NCBI RefSeq assembly: GCF_002897295.1
Contig: NZ_BEXF01000005.1
Location: 248,001-312,000 of the forward strand
From: Brevibacillus reuszeri
GTDB taxonomy: Bacteria; Bacillota; Bacilli; Brevibacillales; Brevibacillaceae
Direction of reading: 5' to 3'
DNA length: 64,000 bases
Numbering within the stretch: the first letter of the stretch is position 1; every line of letters begins with the position of its first letter. Under the pieces are notes generated by a model. That model made no database searches and was not told where the DNA came from. It saw only the letters and a program-made list of their open reading frames with translations. Both the position numbers and the translations under genes were made by a program. This document shows, piece by piece, positions 8,236 through 17,135 of this stretch.

Positions 8236-9398
8236 TCGTAAATTTCCCAAACATCGAACAGCGATTAGTGGACATTCGCAGGCACCTGCACCAATATCCA
8301 GAGCTCTCCAACGAGGAGTACGAGACAACTGCTTTCATTCGAGAGCAGCTAGAGCAGGCGGGTATTCGGGTTTCATCGGACTATGCCTTGCCAACGGGCT
8401 TAATTGCCGAGGTGGGTGAACCGTATTATGCAGAGGGTCCTATCATCGCCCTGCGAGCCGACATCGACGCTTTGCCGATTCATGAGCAGACAGGGCTTCC
8501 CTACGCATCCAAGATTCCTGGGAGAATGCATGCTTGCGGACATGATTTTCATACAGCTGCAATACTTGGTGCAGCGTTTTTGTTAAAAGAACGGGAGCAT
8601 GAGCTAAAAGGAACCGTCCGTTTTGTTTTCCAGCCTGCCGAGGAAAAAGCTGTAGGAGCGATTAAGGTGCTGCAAGCCGGTGCCTTAGAGGGAGTGCGAG
8701 CGATTTACGGATTTCATAACAAGCCCGAGCTGCCAACAGGTACGATCGGGATCAAAGCAGGAGCTCTCATGGCAGCAGCAGATGGCTTTGTCATTGAGCT
8801 GGAAGGTGTCGCTTCTCACGCTGCGGTACCTGATGCGAGTATAGATCCGATTGTAACCGCAGCTCACCTGGTTACGGCACTCCAATCAATCGTTAGTCGT
8901 AACATTAACCCTTTGGAGAGTGCTGTCATTAGTGTGACGAAAATAAACAGTGGGACTTCATGGAACGTCATACCCGGAAAAGCCGTTCTGGATGGAACAC
9001 TTCGGACCTTTGACGAAGAAGTTCGGAGCAGGATCATAGAACGCTTCGAAGAGATCGTAAATGGCGTTGCGGCTGCCTTCAGAACAAAAGCAACCTTGCG
9101 ATGGATACAAGGCCCGCCACCTGTTACGAACGATGGCGATTTGGCGGTAGCGGCAGAGAAGACAGCCAAGCGACTTGGCCTTACCGTGATAGAACCAAAG
9201 CCGTCACCAGCAGGAGAGGATTTTGCCTTTTATCAAAAGAAAGTGCCTGGGTTCTTTGCTTTTTTAGGGACTTCTGGTGCAAAAGAGTGGCATCATCCGG
9301 CATTTGATGTCGATGAGCGGGCGTTGCCGCTGAGTGCCTCCTTTTTTGCCGAGCTGGCAGCTTCAGAGCTAGACCGGTTTGCAGCATCACAGGAGTAA
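8211..9398 (+). CDS. M20 family metallo-amidohydrolase (HipO/YtnL-like N-acyl deacylase)
   Basis: A cytosolic zinc-dependent hydrolase of 395 aa, expected to remove an N-acetyl group from an amino-acid conjugate. The metal site MHACGHDFH is at about residue 106 and the catalytic Glu pair in QPAEEKA follows near 145. The dimerisation (lid) domain lies in the middle, and GEDFAFY with HHPAFDVDE near the end supplies the last ligands. The start is uncertain: GTG 8211 has GGGAG upstream, and GTG 8232 would overlap the previous stop by 4 bp. In B. subtilis the related YtnL deacetylates the N-acetyl-cysteine product at the end of the salvage route. Confidence 0.8.
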   Translation: MGANHHGVIVNFPNIEQRLVDIRRHLHQYPELSNEEYETTAFIREQLEQAGIRVSSDYALPTGLIAEVGEPYYAEGPIIALRADIDALPIHEQTGLPYASKIPGRMHACGHDFHTAAILGAAFLLKEREHELKGTVRFVFQPAEEKAVGAIKVLQAGALEGVRAIYGFHNKPELPTGTIGIKAGALMAAADGFVIELEGVASHAAVPDASIDPIVTAAHLVTALQSIVSRNINPLESAVISVTKINSGTSWNVIPGKAVLDGTLRTFDEEVRSRIIERFEEIVNGVAAAFRTKATLRWIQGPPPVTNDGDLAVAAEKTAKRLGLTVIEPKPSPAGEDFAFYQKKVPGFFAFLGTSGAKEWHHPAFDVDERALPLSASFFAELAASELDRFAASQE

Positions 9399-9420
9399 GG
9401 AGAGGGCTGAGCGTGAAAAA

Positions 9421-10563
9421 ATGAGCCGAATATATGATGTTATTGTAGTTGGCGCGGGTTCGATGGGCATAAGCGCAGGGTATCAGCTCGCAAAAAGGGG
9501 CATATGCACACTTCTGATTGACTCGTTTGATCCACCTCACCAGCAGGGGAGCCATCACGGGGATACACGCCTGATTCGCCATGCATACAGCGGTGGTTCT
9601 ACCTATATTACACTCGCTCTACAGGCCGATCAGTTGTGGCGGGAGCTGGAGGAGTTGTCACAAACACAGCTACTTGTTCGCTCTGGCGTCATTAATTTGG
9701 CAGACAACGTGCGCCAGTCCTTTCGTGACCGGATAAAGGATGCTACCCGACTGGGAGTAAAAGTCGAGCGGTTAGAAGCAGCTGAAATCACGAATCGATG
9801 GCCGGGCTTTCACTTGCCTGAATCGTTTGAAGGCATGTATGAGCCTGATGCTGGGTTCCTGTTAAGTGAAAAGTGCATCGCGGCTTACCGATCGCTAGCC
9901 CTCGCCGAAGGGGCCGAAATTTTAGTGCATACGCCAGTCGAGGAGATTGTTGTTCAGGACGCTGGCGTTTGCGTGAAAACGCATAGCGGACACTATTTTG
10001 CCAGTCAAGTGATTATTAGTGCAGGAGCATGGCTTCACACACTGGAGCCGTTTGTAGCTTTGCCGGTGAGGGCTGTTCGCAAAACGGTAGGCTGGTTTCG
10101 TGCGGAGCCGCGATTGTTTGATCAGGCTGTTTTTCCGGGCTTTACTCTTGCTACCGAGCATGGCGGCTATTACGGATTCCCAAGTATTCAAGGCACGGGG
10201 CTAAAAATCGGCAGACATGATGGGGGAGAGACGTGGCGACCAGGGGAAAAGCTTGAGCCATTTGGTGCACTTGCGGAGGATGAAATAGACCTGCGAAATA
10301 CACTCGAAGAATACATGCCCCATGCAGCCGGTGGCCTTTTGAATGGAGGCGCCTGCAAATACGAGCTGACTCCTGATGAGAATTTTATTATCGACAGACA
10401 TCCGAATTACACGAATGTACTTGTGGCAGGTGGCTTTTCGGGGCATGGTTTTAAATTTTCTAGTGCAGTTGGTGTGATTTTAGCTGATTTAATAGAAAAT
10501 CGTAAGCCTGCTGTGGAGCTCGAGCCATTTTCGATTTCGCGTTTTGATGCTATTACCACGTAA
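9421..10563 (+). CDS. FAD-dependent amine oxidase, sarcosine/N-methyltryptophan oxidase (SolA)-like
   Basis: A 380-aa flavoprotein. The dinucleotide-binding motif is GAGSMG near residue 12. The [14 protein letters not shown] segment is a hallmark of the monomeric sarcosine oxidase family. Cys312 in [12 protein letters not shown] fits the cysteine that links covalently to FAD in that family, followed by [14 protein letters not shown]. The natural substrate is probably an N-substituted amino acid and the product hydrogen peroxide. ATG 9421 is the first codon that gives the usual N-terminus. This gene has no counterpart in the B. subtilis ytm operon as I know it. Confidence 0.75.
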   Translation: MSRIYDVIVVGAGSMGISAGYQLAKRGICTLLIDSFDPPHQQGSHHGDTRLIRHAYSGGSTYITLALQADQLWRELEELSQTQLLVRSGVINLADNVRQSFRDRIKDATRLGVKVERLEAAEITNRWPGFHLPESFEGMYEPDAGFLLSEKCIAAYRSLALAEGAEILVHTPVEEIVVQDAGVCVKTHSGHYFASQVIISAGAWLHTLEPFVALPVRAVRKTVGWFRAEPRLFDQAVFPGFTLATEHGGYYGFPSIQGTGLKIGRHDGGETWRPGEKLEPFGALAEDEIDLRNTLEEYMPHAAGGLLNGGACKYELTPDENFIIDRHPNYTNVLVAGGFSGHGFKFSSAVGVILADLIENRKPAVELEPFSISRFDAITT

Positions 10564-10618
10564 ACCAAACGAACTTAGCGGTAGCAAAAAGAGTAGCAGA
10601 ACCGGAGGAGGAGAAATC

Positions 10619-11965
10619 GTGGGAAGTAAAAAACAACTCAAGCTAGGTGCCATGCTGCATGGGATTGGAGGGAACATTTCGGGATGGAGACACCCGGATG
10701 CTATTACAGATGCGAGTGTGAATTTCGAGTTATACAAGAAATGGACGCAAAAGGCAGAAGCAGGTAAATTTGATTTTGTTTTCATTGCTGATGGACTGTA
10801 TATTACCGAAAAGTCGATCCCGCACTTTTTGAATCGGTTTGAGCCAATAACCATCTTGAGCGCACTCGCTGCAATTAGCTCTAAAATTGGCTTAGTCGGT
10901 ACCGTGTCTACCTCTTACAGCGAGCCATTTACGATTGCTCGCCAGTTTGCTTCACTTGATTTGATCAGCGGTGGAAGAGCAGGCTGGAATGTAGTGACAT
11001 CGCCACTCGAAGGCTCAGCGCTTAACTATGGCAAGACCGAGCAGGAGCATCCGTCTCATCCCGAGCGCTATAAAATCGCGAACGAGTACCTGGAGGTGAC
11101 AACCGGGCTATGGGATTCATGGGAGGATGATGCATTCGTTCGCGACAAGGAAACGGGTGTATTTTTTGATCCTAAAAAAATGCATACGCTCAATCATAAA
11201 GGGAAGTATTTTTCTGTTAAAGGACCGCTCAATGTAGCCAGATCCAAACAAGGTCAGCCAGTCGTATTTCAAGCTGGTGCCTCCGAGGATGGGAAAGATT
11301 TTGCAGCAAAGGTAGCGAATGCGATCTTTACGGGGCAAGAAACGCTCGAGGAAGCCAAAGCTTATTATGATGACGTCAAAGGGCGCGCCAAAGCGTTGGG
11401 TCGTAACCCGGATGAAATCAGTATTTTGCCAGGCATAGGTCCGATTATCGGCAGCACGCAGGATGAGGCTGAGCGTAAATACACAGAGGCAGCAAGCTTG
11501 GTGTCCATTGATCGCGCTTTGGACTTTTTGGGCCGCTTCTATGAGCATCATGATTTTACGCAGTACCCGCTTGACGAGCCGTTTCCAGATTTGGGAGAGC
11601 TGGGGCGTAACAGCTTCCAAAGCTCGACGGACAGGATGAAAGCATGGGCGAAGGAAGAAGGCCTCACGCTGCGGCAAGTAGCTCTGCGAGTAGCGACACC
11701 GAAACCAACATTGCTCGGAACGCCAGAAAAGATAGCAGATACACTGCAGGAATGGTTTGAAGCAGGAGCAGCAGATGGATTCATCGTTGGGGCAGCCGTT
11801 CCTCGTGGCCTGGAGGAATTCGTCGACCAAGTCGTCCCTATTCTGCAAGAACGCGGACTCTTTCGCGATGAGTACGAGGCAGATACGTTGCGAGGCAATC
11901 TTGGTATTCCCATTCCTGAAAATAAGTTCGCAGCCCAAAAGAAAGCGGTATTAAAAGAAGGCTGA
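10619..11965 (+). CDS. cmoJ: NtaA/SnaA/DszA-type FMN-dependent monooxygenase (YtnJ/CmoJ-like)
   Basis: A 448-aa luciferase-superfamily enzyme of the nitrilotriacetate/dibenzothiophene-sulfone class. Typical segments are [42 protein letters not shown] and [16 protein letters not shown]. subtilis YtnJ, similar in length, catalyses oxidative C-S cleavage of N-acetylated S-substituted cysteine. GTG 10619 is preceded by GGAGGAGGAG, which decides the start. It is the last gene of the operon, before the terminator at 11986. An NADH:flavin reductase is not present in the operon and must come from elsewhere. Confidence 0.8.
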   Translation: MGSKKQLKLGAMLHGIGGNISGWRHPDAITDASVNFELYKKWTQKAEAGKFDFVFIADGLYITEKSIPHFLNRFEPITILSALAAISSKIGLVGTVSTSYSEPFTIARQFASLDLISGGRAGWNVVTSPLEGSALNYGKTEQEHPSHPERYKIANEYLEVTTGLWDSWEDDAFVRDKETGVFFDPKKMHTLNHKGKYFSVKGPLNVARSKQGQPVVFQAGASEDGKDFAAKVANAIFTGQETLEEAKAYYDDVKGRAKALGRNPDEISILPGIGPIIGSTQDEAERKYTEAASLVSIDRALDFLGRFYEHHDFTQYPLDEPFPDLGELGRNSFQSSTDRMKAWAKEEGLTLRQVALRVATPKPTLLGTPEKIADTLQEWFEAGAADGFIVGAAVPRGLEEFVDQVVPILQERGLFRDEYEADTLRGNLGIPIPENKFAAQKKAVLKEG

Positions 11966-11985
11966 GTATCTGGTACCAAGCCAGC

Positions 11986-12022
11986 AAACCCCATCTGTCA
12001 ATTGATGGGGTTTGTACTTTTT
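11986..12022 (+). terminator. Rho-independent terminator of the salvage operon
   Basis: Perfect 9-bp stem AAACCCCAT (11986-11994) / ATGGGGTTT (12005-12013), then a T-rich stretch. Confidence 0.8.
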
Positions 12023-12087
12023 GCGGGAACCACTTGTGGGCTGGGCGAATACCATGTCGTTATCGATTGATTGTGGAGGGATTCATT

Positions 12088-12987
12088 TTGTATCCAAGAT
12101 ACCCGTATTACGGTTTTAAAACGAAATGTGAAGAAGTACCTATATCCTTTCCAGCACAGCATCAGGACCGTCAGCCGGGAATGGAGTATCTGATGGTCCC
12201 ACGCCCGATTTATGACAACCCACAGTATATCGGCAGCGGGAAGCTGAGGGATAAAGTAGCGATTATTACGGGAGGAGATAGCGGGATCGGGCGGGCGGTG
12301 GCCGTGGCGTATGCCAAGGAGGGAGCAGATGTAGTAATCCCTTATCTCGATGAGCACGTTGATGCGGAAGAAACGAAGCAAATCGTCGAGAGCTATGGAC
12401 GTAGCTGTTTGCTACTTCCTGGCGATTTGCGGGATGAGCTGTGGTGTCGAGAGGTCATACAGAGAACGGTTGCCTGTTATGGGAAGCTGGATGTGCTGGT
12501 GATCAATCAGGGTGTTCAGTTTCCGCAAGCAAGCATTCGCCAAATAAGCCGACAGCAGCTGGAGGACACCTTTCGTACCAACATCTACCCAAATTTCTTT
12601 TTAACGCAGGAGGCTCTCCTTCACTTGCAGCCCGGCAGCACAATTATTAGTACGACCTCGGTAACGGCATACGCTGGGCATTCTCTTCTCGTTGATTATT
12701 CCGCAACCAAAGGCGCGATTGTTTCATTCACACGCTCCTTGTCTCTGCAGCTTGTAAGCAGTGGTATCAGAGTCAATGCTGTGGCACCTGGTCCAATTTG
12801 GACACCCTTGCAGGTTTCTAGTTATTCAGCAGAATATATTACTACACTGGGTTCGGATACGCCTATGCGCCGTGCTGGTCAACCATTCGAATTGGCTCCA
12901 ACCTACGTCTATTTAGCCTCTGATGACTCCAGTTATGTGACTGGCCAGGTGCTTCATGTAAACGGTGGAACGATGACGGAGACGTAG
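12088..12987 (+). CDS. Short-chain dehydrogenase/reductase (YhdF/YhxC/GSP39 group)
   Basis: A 299-aa SDR with a roughly 45-residue N-terminal extension containing QPGMEYLMVPRP, typical of this stress-related subgroup. The cofactor motif is TGGDSGIG, the active-site motif YSATKGA, and the C-terminus has SYVTGQVLHVNGG. The catalytic Ser is in ISTTSVTAYAG. The substrate is unknown; an alcohol or sugar is usual for the family. TTG 12088 is chosen because GTGGAGGG lies 7 bp upstream and homologues begin here. It converges with the gene at 12998. Confidence 0.8.
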   Translation: MYPRYPYYGFKTKCEEVPISFPAQHQDRQPGMEYLMVPRPIYDNPQYIGSGKLRDKVAIITGGDSGIGRAVAVAYAKEGADVVIPYLDEHVDAEETKQIVESYGRSCLLLPGDLRDELWCREVIQRTVACYGKLDVLVINQGVQFPQASIRQISRQQLEDTFRTNIYPNFFLTQEALLHLQPGSTIISTTSVTAYAGHSLLVDYSATKGAIVSFTRSLSLQLVSSGIRVNAVAPGPIWTPLQVSSYSAEYITTLGSDTPMRRAGQPFELAPTYVYLASDDSSYVTGQVLHVNGGTMTET

Positions 12988-12997
12988 GCTCCTTCCA

Positions 12998-13972
12998 CTA
13001 CTGCTCATGATGAGTACCACCGATGACGTGACTTTCGAGGTGAAGCAGTAATTGCAAAAACCTACCTGACTCATGAATGAGCCAGTAAGGCTGTCTAGTG
13101 CCGTATATGTATAAATCTATGGCCGCCCTGAGCATACGGTTTACACGCACATGATCACCCATCAAGCGAGCGCATTCCCCCATTGCCATCCATGGATACA
13201 AGTCACCGGTTTGGAAGGTGTCAAAATGTGGAAACGCGGTTGTTATTCGTTGATAAAGCATGTGTGCAATCGCAGGATCTGCGACGTCATAAATAATCGG
13301 AAACGCTTGTGACGTTACGTCAGGATACCATTTTCGCCAGCCAGGATGTGTATAGTCATACATCGCATACGACCTGAAAAGCCTGCTATACATCTTCAGA
13401 ATCCCCATTTTACAGGCATTGGCACGAATCTGGGCCTCATTAGCATTTCGATTATCTCCGAGACAGGTGAATAAAAAAGCAGCATCCTCCAAACCGCGCA
13501 CGACTTCACAATTGTCCATTAAATACTTGACTCGGTAGGAGTGCTTTGCCCAAGTCAATCCGTCTTTTTGTTGGAGGCTGGTGATACCTTGCAGAAGTGT
13601 TACTAATTCTGTATGCTTGGTTGCCAGCCAGTTCGTCTTTCCAGTAGCTTTTATCCATTCCGCCACAAGGCTGAATAACGTTGCGTGGTAGCTGTCTTCA
13701 CTGTCCGCTGTTCCTGTATCAATCTCGGTTTGTCCTTTCAAGCGGTAGTCGTTGACGAAGCCATCGTGATTCAGGTGCCGAAAGTACCATTCGATGTGGC
13801 TTTGTATCGGCTCCCATTCGTTCAACGGAATCAGAGCAAGCAAAGCCAAATTGGTGAAGTACGGATTAATCTGTTCACGCATAGGCGCCAGACGAAACGT
13901 GCCACTCGGAAGCCAGCAGGACAAGAGAAACATTTTTTCATGCTCAATCAGTGCGCTTTTCTCGCATGTCAT
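12998..13972 (-). CDS. Uncharacterised protein, possibly an alpha/alpha-barrel fold
   Basis: A 324-aa protein with no signal peptide or membrane segment. It is helical, with repeated aromatic-rich segments such as HIEWYFRHLNHDGFV, DGLTWAKHSYRV and GDLYPWMAMGECARL. This spacing recalls six-hairpin (alpha/alpha) barrels, but no family or catalytic residue is certain. GAGGAAGG about 13 bp before ATG 13972 overlaps the stop of the upstream DUF2515 gene, so the two are translated from one message. The partnership with DUF2515 is the best clue to function. Confidence 0.6.
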   Translation of the reverse strand: MTCEKSALIEHEKMFLLSCWLPSGTFRLAPMREQINPYFTNLALLALIPLNEWEPIQSHIEWYFRHLNHDGFVNDYRLKGQTEIDTGTADSEDSYHATLFSLVAEWIKATGKTNWLATKHTELVTLLQGITSLQQKDGLTWAKHSYRVKYLMDNCEVVRGLEDAAFLFTCLGDNRNANEAQIRANACKMGILKMYSRLFRSYAMYDYTHPGWRKWYPDVTSQAFPIIYDVADPAIAHMLYQRITTAFPHFDTFQTGDLYPWMAMGECARLMGDHVRVNRMLRAAIDLYIYGTRQPYWLIHESGRFLQLLLHLESHVIGGTHHEQ

Positions 13973-13991
13973 TCTATACTCACAACCTTCC

Positions 13992-15047
13992 TCACGTTAA
14001 GGTTGTTACCCACTTAACTCCGTATTCCATCCACTGGAGAGTACGGGCATACGAATCATTGTCGATCGGAGACATATCAACGATCTCTTCACTCACCATA
14101 CTATTCCATTTTTCATGACGATACCAGTCGACTCCATCGGCAGGTGCATGATCGAAATTCTCCCATACACTGTGCAAGGCGGGACTGTATAGCTTTGACG
14201 TGCCCTCTCGCAAATTTTGTCCATCTACTCTCAATTGATAGTCAGGATTGAACGACAGCTTGTTCTTGCGCGGAGTAAAGAGATGTGGCCAATAATCTGC
14301 TCGCGAGCCAGTATGAGGAATCCGCGTGGCAAAAGCAACAATTTTCTCCAAGCGTGAAGGATCGTCAAATAGAAGCTTGTAAAGTGTTTTGCCTAGCATG
14401 ATCCGCTCAGTGACTTCTGGAAAATGCTCTACACTTAGCCCTGTCAAGCTGATTCGTCTGTCAGTCGGGTGTGCCTTATAAGGAAAAAGCACTTGGCTAA
14501 GAGAGAGAACAGATTGCGCGAAGAATGCAAAGGTAGAGAAGATGCGATTCAGTGTAAAAGGCTTTTGGACAACCCGCTGTTCGATGTATTGCTGCTCATT
14601 GACGATGAGGGCCCGAGTCAGTCTGGAGCTGTCTTGATTTGTTAAAAATTCCTTCCAGTAGCTGTGCATAAAAATCGATACACACAATGGACCAAGTAAG
14701 GATGTCAGGTCGGCACCTGTTCGTTTCATTTCCTTGTAAAGCAGCAGTTGTGGGTAAGCATCTTGAAAGATAAGCCAATTACTTCTTTCCAAAAACCAAA
14801 AAAATGGCTGGATCGCATGCTCGTCCATCAGCAGCGGGAGCCATTCCCCTTTTAAGTCTGTCATGTTCCAGCCACCATTGCGTGAGACGAGATGTGCGAG
14901 CAAAGCCCAATGAATTTCTTTATGCTCCAGATAAAATTCCAGATATGCCTGCGTACGCGTGACGTTATTGCGGTTGGCGAGGGCTGTCTGATGACGAATA
15001 TGGGCGATTAGGTCTTGTTTGTGGAGGGTCATTGGCTCAATAGTCAT
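13992..15047 (-). CDS. DUF2515 family protein (YppC-like)
   Basis: A 351-aa protein with a conserved start of the family: NRNNVTRTQAYLEFYLEH followed by HLVSRNGGWNMTDLKG (about residues 23-67). The family occurs in sporeforming Bacillales and its function is unknown. No signal peptide or membrane span is obvious. ATG at 15045-15047 has AAGGAGCG just upstream, so an earlier in-frame start at 15191 is rejected. The 46-aa gene at 15131-15271 lies upstream on the same strand and the helical protein gene follows. Confidence 0.8.
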   Translation of the reverse strand: MTIEPMTLHKQDLIAHIRHQTALANRNNVTRTQAYLEFYLEHKEIHWALLAHLVSRNGGWNMTDLKGEWLPLLMDEHAIQPFFWFLERSNWLIFQDAYPQLLLYKEMKRTGADLTSLLGPLCVSIFMHSYWKEFLTNQDSSRLTRALIVNEQQYIEQRVVQKPFTLNRIFSTFAFFAQSVLSLSQVLFPYKAHPTDRRISLTGLSVEHFPEVTERIMLGKTLYKLLFDDPSRLEKIVAFATRIPHTGSRADYWPHLFTPRKNKLSFNPDYQLRVDGQNLREGTSKLYSPALHSVWENFDHAPADGVDWYRHEKWNSMVSEEIVDMSPIDNDSYARTLQWMEYGVKWVTTLT

Positions 15048-15130
15048 GCTGTCGCTCCTTGCTTTTTCGATACAACAGGTTCCCGATTTCCGAAAAAAAA
15101 AGCAGGCCCGTAGGATGACCCGCTCTTGCT

Positions 15131-15271
15131 TCATCCAATCATTTCTAAAACGAGAAGTCGGACCATCAGTTTTTCTTTGGCCTCTTCCCATGTGTTCGCA
15201 AAAATGACTACATGCTCGGATTGAAACTCAGTTTCCGCGATGAAAATACCATCTTGTTCGTAAATGTTCAT
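15131..15271 (-). CDS. Small 46-aa protein of unknown function
   Basis: The reverse strand has an open frame of 46 codons from ATG at 15269-15271 with AAAGGA about 9 bp in front. The peptide begins MNIYEQDGIFIAETEF and has the segment HVVIFANTWEEAKEKLMVRL, reading like a small alpha/beta domain. It lies 83 bp upstream of the DUF2515 gene on the same strand. Downstream, an imperfect hairpin (about 15101-15130) followed by a run of T on this strand may partly terminate transcription. No homologue is recognised. Confidence 0.55.
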   Translation of the reverse strand: MNIYEQDGIFIAETEFQSEHVVIFANTWEEAKEKLMVRLLVLEMIG

Positions 15272-15305
15272 AGAAAATCGTCCTTTCTGATGCCTTTCAA
15301 GCATT

Positions 15306-15335
15306 GTATGCTATCATGATCAAGATGATGCATAC
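15306..15335. promoter_or_regulatory. Inverted repeat in a divergent intergenic region
   Basis: GTATGC-T-ATCAT pairs with ATGAT-GCATAC around a 7-bp centre: 11-bp arms with one bulged T. It sits between the 46-aa gene and the HesB-like gene, where an operator controlling both directions would be expected. Function not shown. Confidence 0.4.
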
Positions 15336-15372
15336 CATTTGCTGAAATGATAAGCAGAAAGGGTGGAATTAC

Positions 15373-15699
15373 GTGGAAATTACGGTAACACAAGAAGCGC
15401 TGCGGCAATTAAACGCTATGAATCACGCAAAAGATAAGGATACATTTATACGAATTAATGGTGAATTGGTTGGCGGATGCGGCATGACGGTGGATTATGC
15501 GTTGTGGTGGGATGAGAGGGGAGTTAATGATCTGGAGGTTGTTGTAGAGAAACATACGTTTTTGATCGATAAAGCGACGATCGAGTATATCGGTGCAGAG
15601 AAGCTGACCATCGATTACCGGCAGCAACAGGGATTCCGCCTTGTATCTCCGCATCAGATTGTAGCGTATGGACTGGCTTTAAAAGAGCGTTGGGGGTAA
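15373..15699 (+). CDS. HesB/YqkB-like (Fe-S biosynthesis domain) protein
   Basis: A 108-aa protein of the HesB-like fold. The central GGCGMTVDYALWW, KHTFLIDKATIEYIG and LTIDYRQQQGFRL segments match the YqkB/YneR branch. The C-terminal Cys-x-Cys pair of true A-type Fe-S carriers is absent; only one cysteine, in GGCG, is present. Metal or cluster handling is therefore unproven. GTG 15373 has AGGGTGGA upstream. It is monocistronic, between a divergent region and a terminator. Confidence 0.65.
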   Translation: MEITVTQEALRQLNAMNHAKDKDTFIRINGELVGGCGMTVDYALWWDERGVNDLEVVVEKHTFLIDKATIEYIGAEKLTIDYRQQQGFRLVSPHQIVAYGLALKERWG

Positions 15700-15717
15700 A
15701 AATATTGTATGAAAAAA

Positions 15718-15743
15718 GACCGGGCTTAAAATATGGCTCGGTC
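15718..15743. terminator. Bidirectional terminator between convergent genes
   Basis: GACCGGGC (15718-15725) pairs with GCTCGGTC (15736-15743) with one G-T pair. A-rich sequence on the left gives a T tail for the reverse strand (yfhH) and T-rich sequence on the right serves the forward gene. Confidence 0.75.
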
Positions 15744-15758
15744 ATTCTTTCTTCTCAA

Positions 15759-16067
15759 CTAAAACCATGGTTCTAGCATCCCTATCGGAAAACCAGTCTG
15801 TTCGTCCGAATCGGGAAAACGGCCCCAGGCAAAAACGCCATTGAAGTAATCAATTGTAAATGGCTGATCATATTCAGGAACACTGTACTTTCCACCGATT
15901 CGGAACTCATCTGTTCCTACATAATACGATTTAGCCATAAAGTATTTTTGCTGAATAATGCCAAGCTGAGAATTGTCGCCAAGCTTCTTTTTTGCTTCAG
16001 CTTCCAGGCGCAAACGCTCCATTTCTTCTTGGAGCTCAGCTAGCGTCATTTGACTGTACAAGCGCAC
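15759..16067 (-). CDS. yfhH: YfhH family protein (DUF1811)
   Basis: A 102-aa protein. The N-terminus RLYSQMTLAELQEEMERL is a helical segment found in YfhH of B. subtilis, followed by a small SH3-like beta domain (KYSVPEYDQPFTIDYFNGVF, ending WGRF). Function is unknown. GTG at 16065-16067 follows a perfect AAAGGAGG by 7 bp, which decides the start although the frame stays open far upstream. It is divergent from the SDR gene at 16168. Confidence 0.85.
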   Translation of the reverse strand: MRLYSQMTLAELQEEMERLRLEAEAKKKLGDNSQLGIIQQKYFMAKSYYVGTDEFRIGGKYSVPEYDQPFTIDYFNGVFAWGRFPDSDEQTGFPIGMLEPWF

Positions 16068-16167
16068 GGGATTGCCTCCTTTCCATACAGCTTTATTGTA
16101 GCAAAAGACAAGGGAAAACGCGATGGATATAGAATCACTAGAAAGGAAGGAAAGGGGAGAAGAACAG

Positions 16168-16932
16168 ATGAGTCGTTTTGACTTGACCGGAAAAAAAGCC
16201 ATTGTGACAGGAGCAGGAAGAGGGATAGGAAAAGCTGTCGCACTCGGCCTCGCCGAAGCAGGTGCTGAAATAGCAATCGTAGCACGTACAGAGGGAGATT
16301 TGCAGGAGGTCGTACAAGAAATTAGAGCAAAAGGCGGCATTGCGCACCCAATCCAGGCAGATCTGACTGCTTCAGGAGCTGCTGACCAAGTGGTTGCACA
16401 AACGCTTGAGGCTTTAGGCGGGCTACATATTCTTATAAACAATGCAGGGATGAACATACGCAAGAAAGCGCATGAAGTGAGCGAAGAAGAGTGGGATCGT
16501 GTCGTAGATCTAAACATGAAGGCAACGTTCTTTTTGAGCCAAGCTGCCGGTAAAATCATGTGTGAGCAGCGCTATGGACGGATTGTCAACATGGCATCAG
16601 TAGCAGGTCTGGTTGCTCTGCGTACAGGTGTGGCTTACGCATCCAGCAAGGCGGGTGTGATTCAAATGACGCGTGTACTCTCCCTGGAATGGAGCAAATT
16701 CGGGGTCAATGTGAATGCCATTGCACCATGGTATTTCCGTACGCCATTGACCGAAGAGCTATTGGCAAACGAAACGTTTTTGCAAGAGGTGCTAAGCCGC
16801 ACGCCTAGCGGGCGTATTGGTGATGTGGATGACCTCGTTGGACCAGCTGTTTTCCTGGCTTCCGATGCAGCAGCGTACATAACGGGCCAAACGATAGCAG
16901 TCGACGGTGGCATGTCTGTTTACGGATTTTAA
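16168..16932 (+). CDS. Short-chain dehydrogenase/reductase (gluconate 5-dehydrogenase-like)
   Basis: A 254-aa classical SDR. NAD(P) is bound by TGAGRGIG (about residues 15-22), with NNAG at the end of strand 4, catalytic Ser in NMASVAG, YASSK for Tyr and Lys, and the C-terminal ITGQTIAVDGGMSVYG. The closest named relatives appear to be gluconate 5-dehydrogenase and 2-deoxygluconate 3-dehydrogenase, but SDR substrates cannot be read reliably from sequence. ATG 16168 has GGGGAGAAG upstream; earlier in-frame codons lack one. Confidence 0.8.
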   Translation: MSRFDLTGKKAIVTGAGRGIGKAVALGLAEAGAEIAIVARTEGDLQEVVQEIRAKGGIAHPIQADLTASGAADQVVAQTLEALGGLHILINNAGMNIRKKAHEVSEEEWDRVVDLNMKATFFLSQAAGKIMCEQRYGRIVNMASVAGLVALRTGVAYASSKAGVIQMTRVLSLEWSKFGVNVNAIAPWYFRTPLTEELLANETFLQEVLSRTPSGRIGDVDDLVGPAVFLASDAAAYITGQTIAVDGGMSVYGF

Positions 16933-16948
16933 CAGGTGAGAAAAAAAG

Positions 16949-16970
16949 GGCATCCCCAGCTGGGGATGCC
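16949..16970 (-). terminator. Perfect 22-bp palindrome, terminator with T tail on the reverse strand
   Basis: GGCATCCCCAGCTGGGGATGCC is fully self-complementary. On the reverse strand it is followed by a run of seven T after CC, whereas the forward side has only TAAATATTT. It probably ends transcription from the cell-wall hydrolase gene and may also stop the SDR message. Confidence 0.7.
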
Positions 16971-16985
16971 TAAATATTTGGGGGC

Positions 16986-17135
16986 GATTGAGAAAAATAT
17001 CGATCGGCCGTTCGCATCGTTGTTTTGCTCTCACCCAAAACAATGACGCAAGCCAAAAATCTAGCAACGCATACATCCGTGGATGAATACGTCTAAGAAG
17101 TCATTCAAGTTGAATATCGATCGTTTTCTCAATGC
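16986..17135. repeat. Structured intergenic stretch with nested inverted repeats
   Basis: Arms containing ATTGAGAAAA (16987-16996) and TTTTCTCAAT (17124-17133) are complementary, each next to a CGATCG. Inside are a 10-bp stem with one mismatch (17018-17045) and CATCC-GT-GGATG (17074-17085). No convincing gene is present in 16971-17220. It could be a structured 3' untranslated region, a small RNA or a small mobile element remnant. Confidence 0.4.

Noticed and set aside
11117..11938. Open frame of 273 codons on the reverse strand
   Set aside because: Antisense to the YtnJ-like gene; no ribosome site and no recognisable motif.
16068..16559. N-terminal extension of the yfhH frame
   Set aside because: Antisense to the SDR gene, Ser/Pro/Cys-rich; the GTG at 16067 has a perfect ribosome site.
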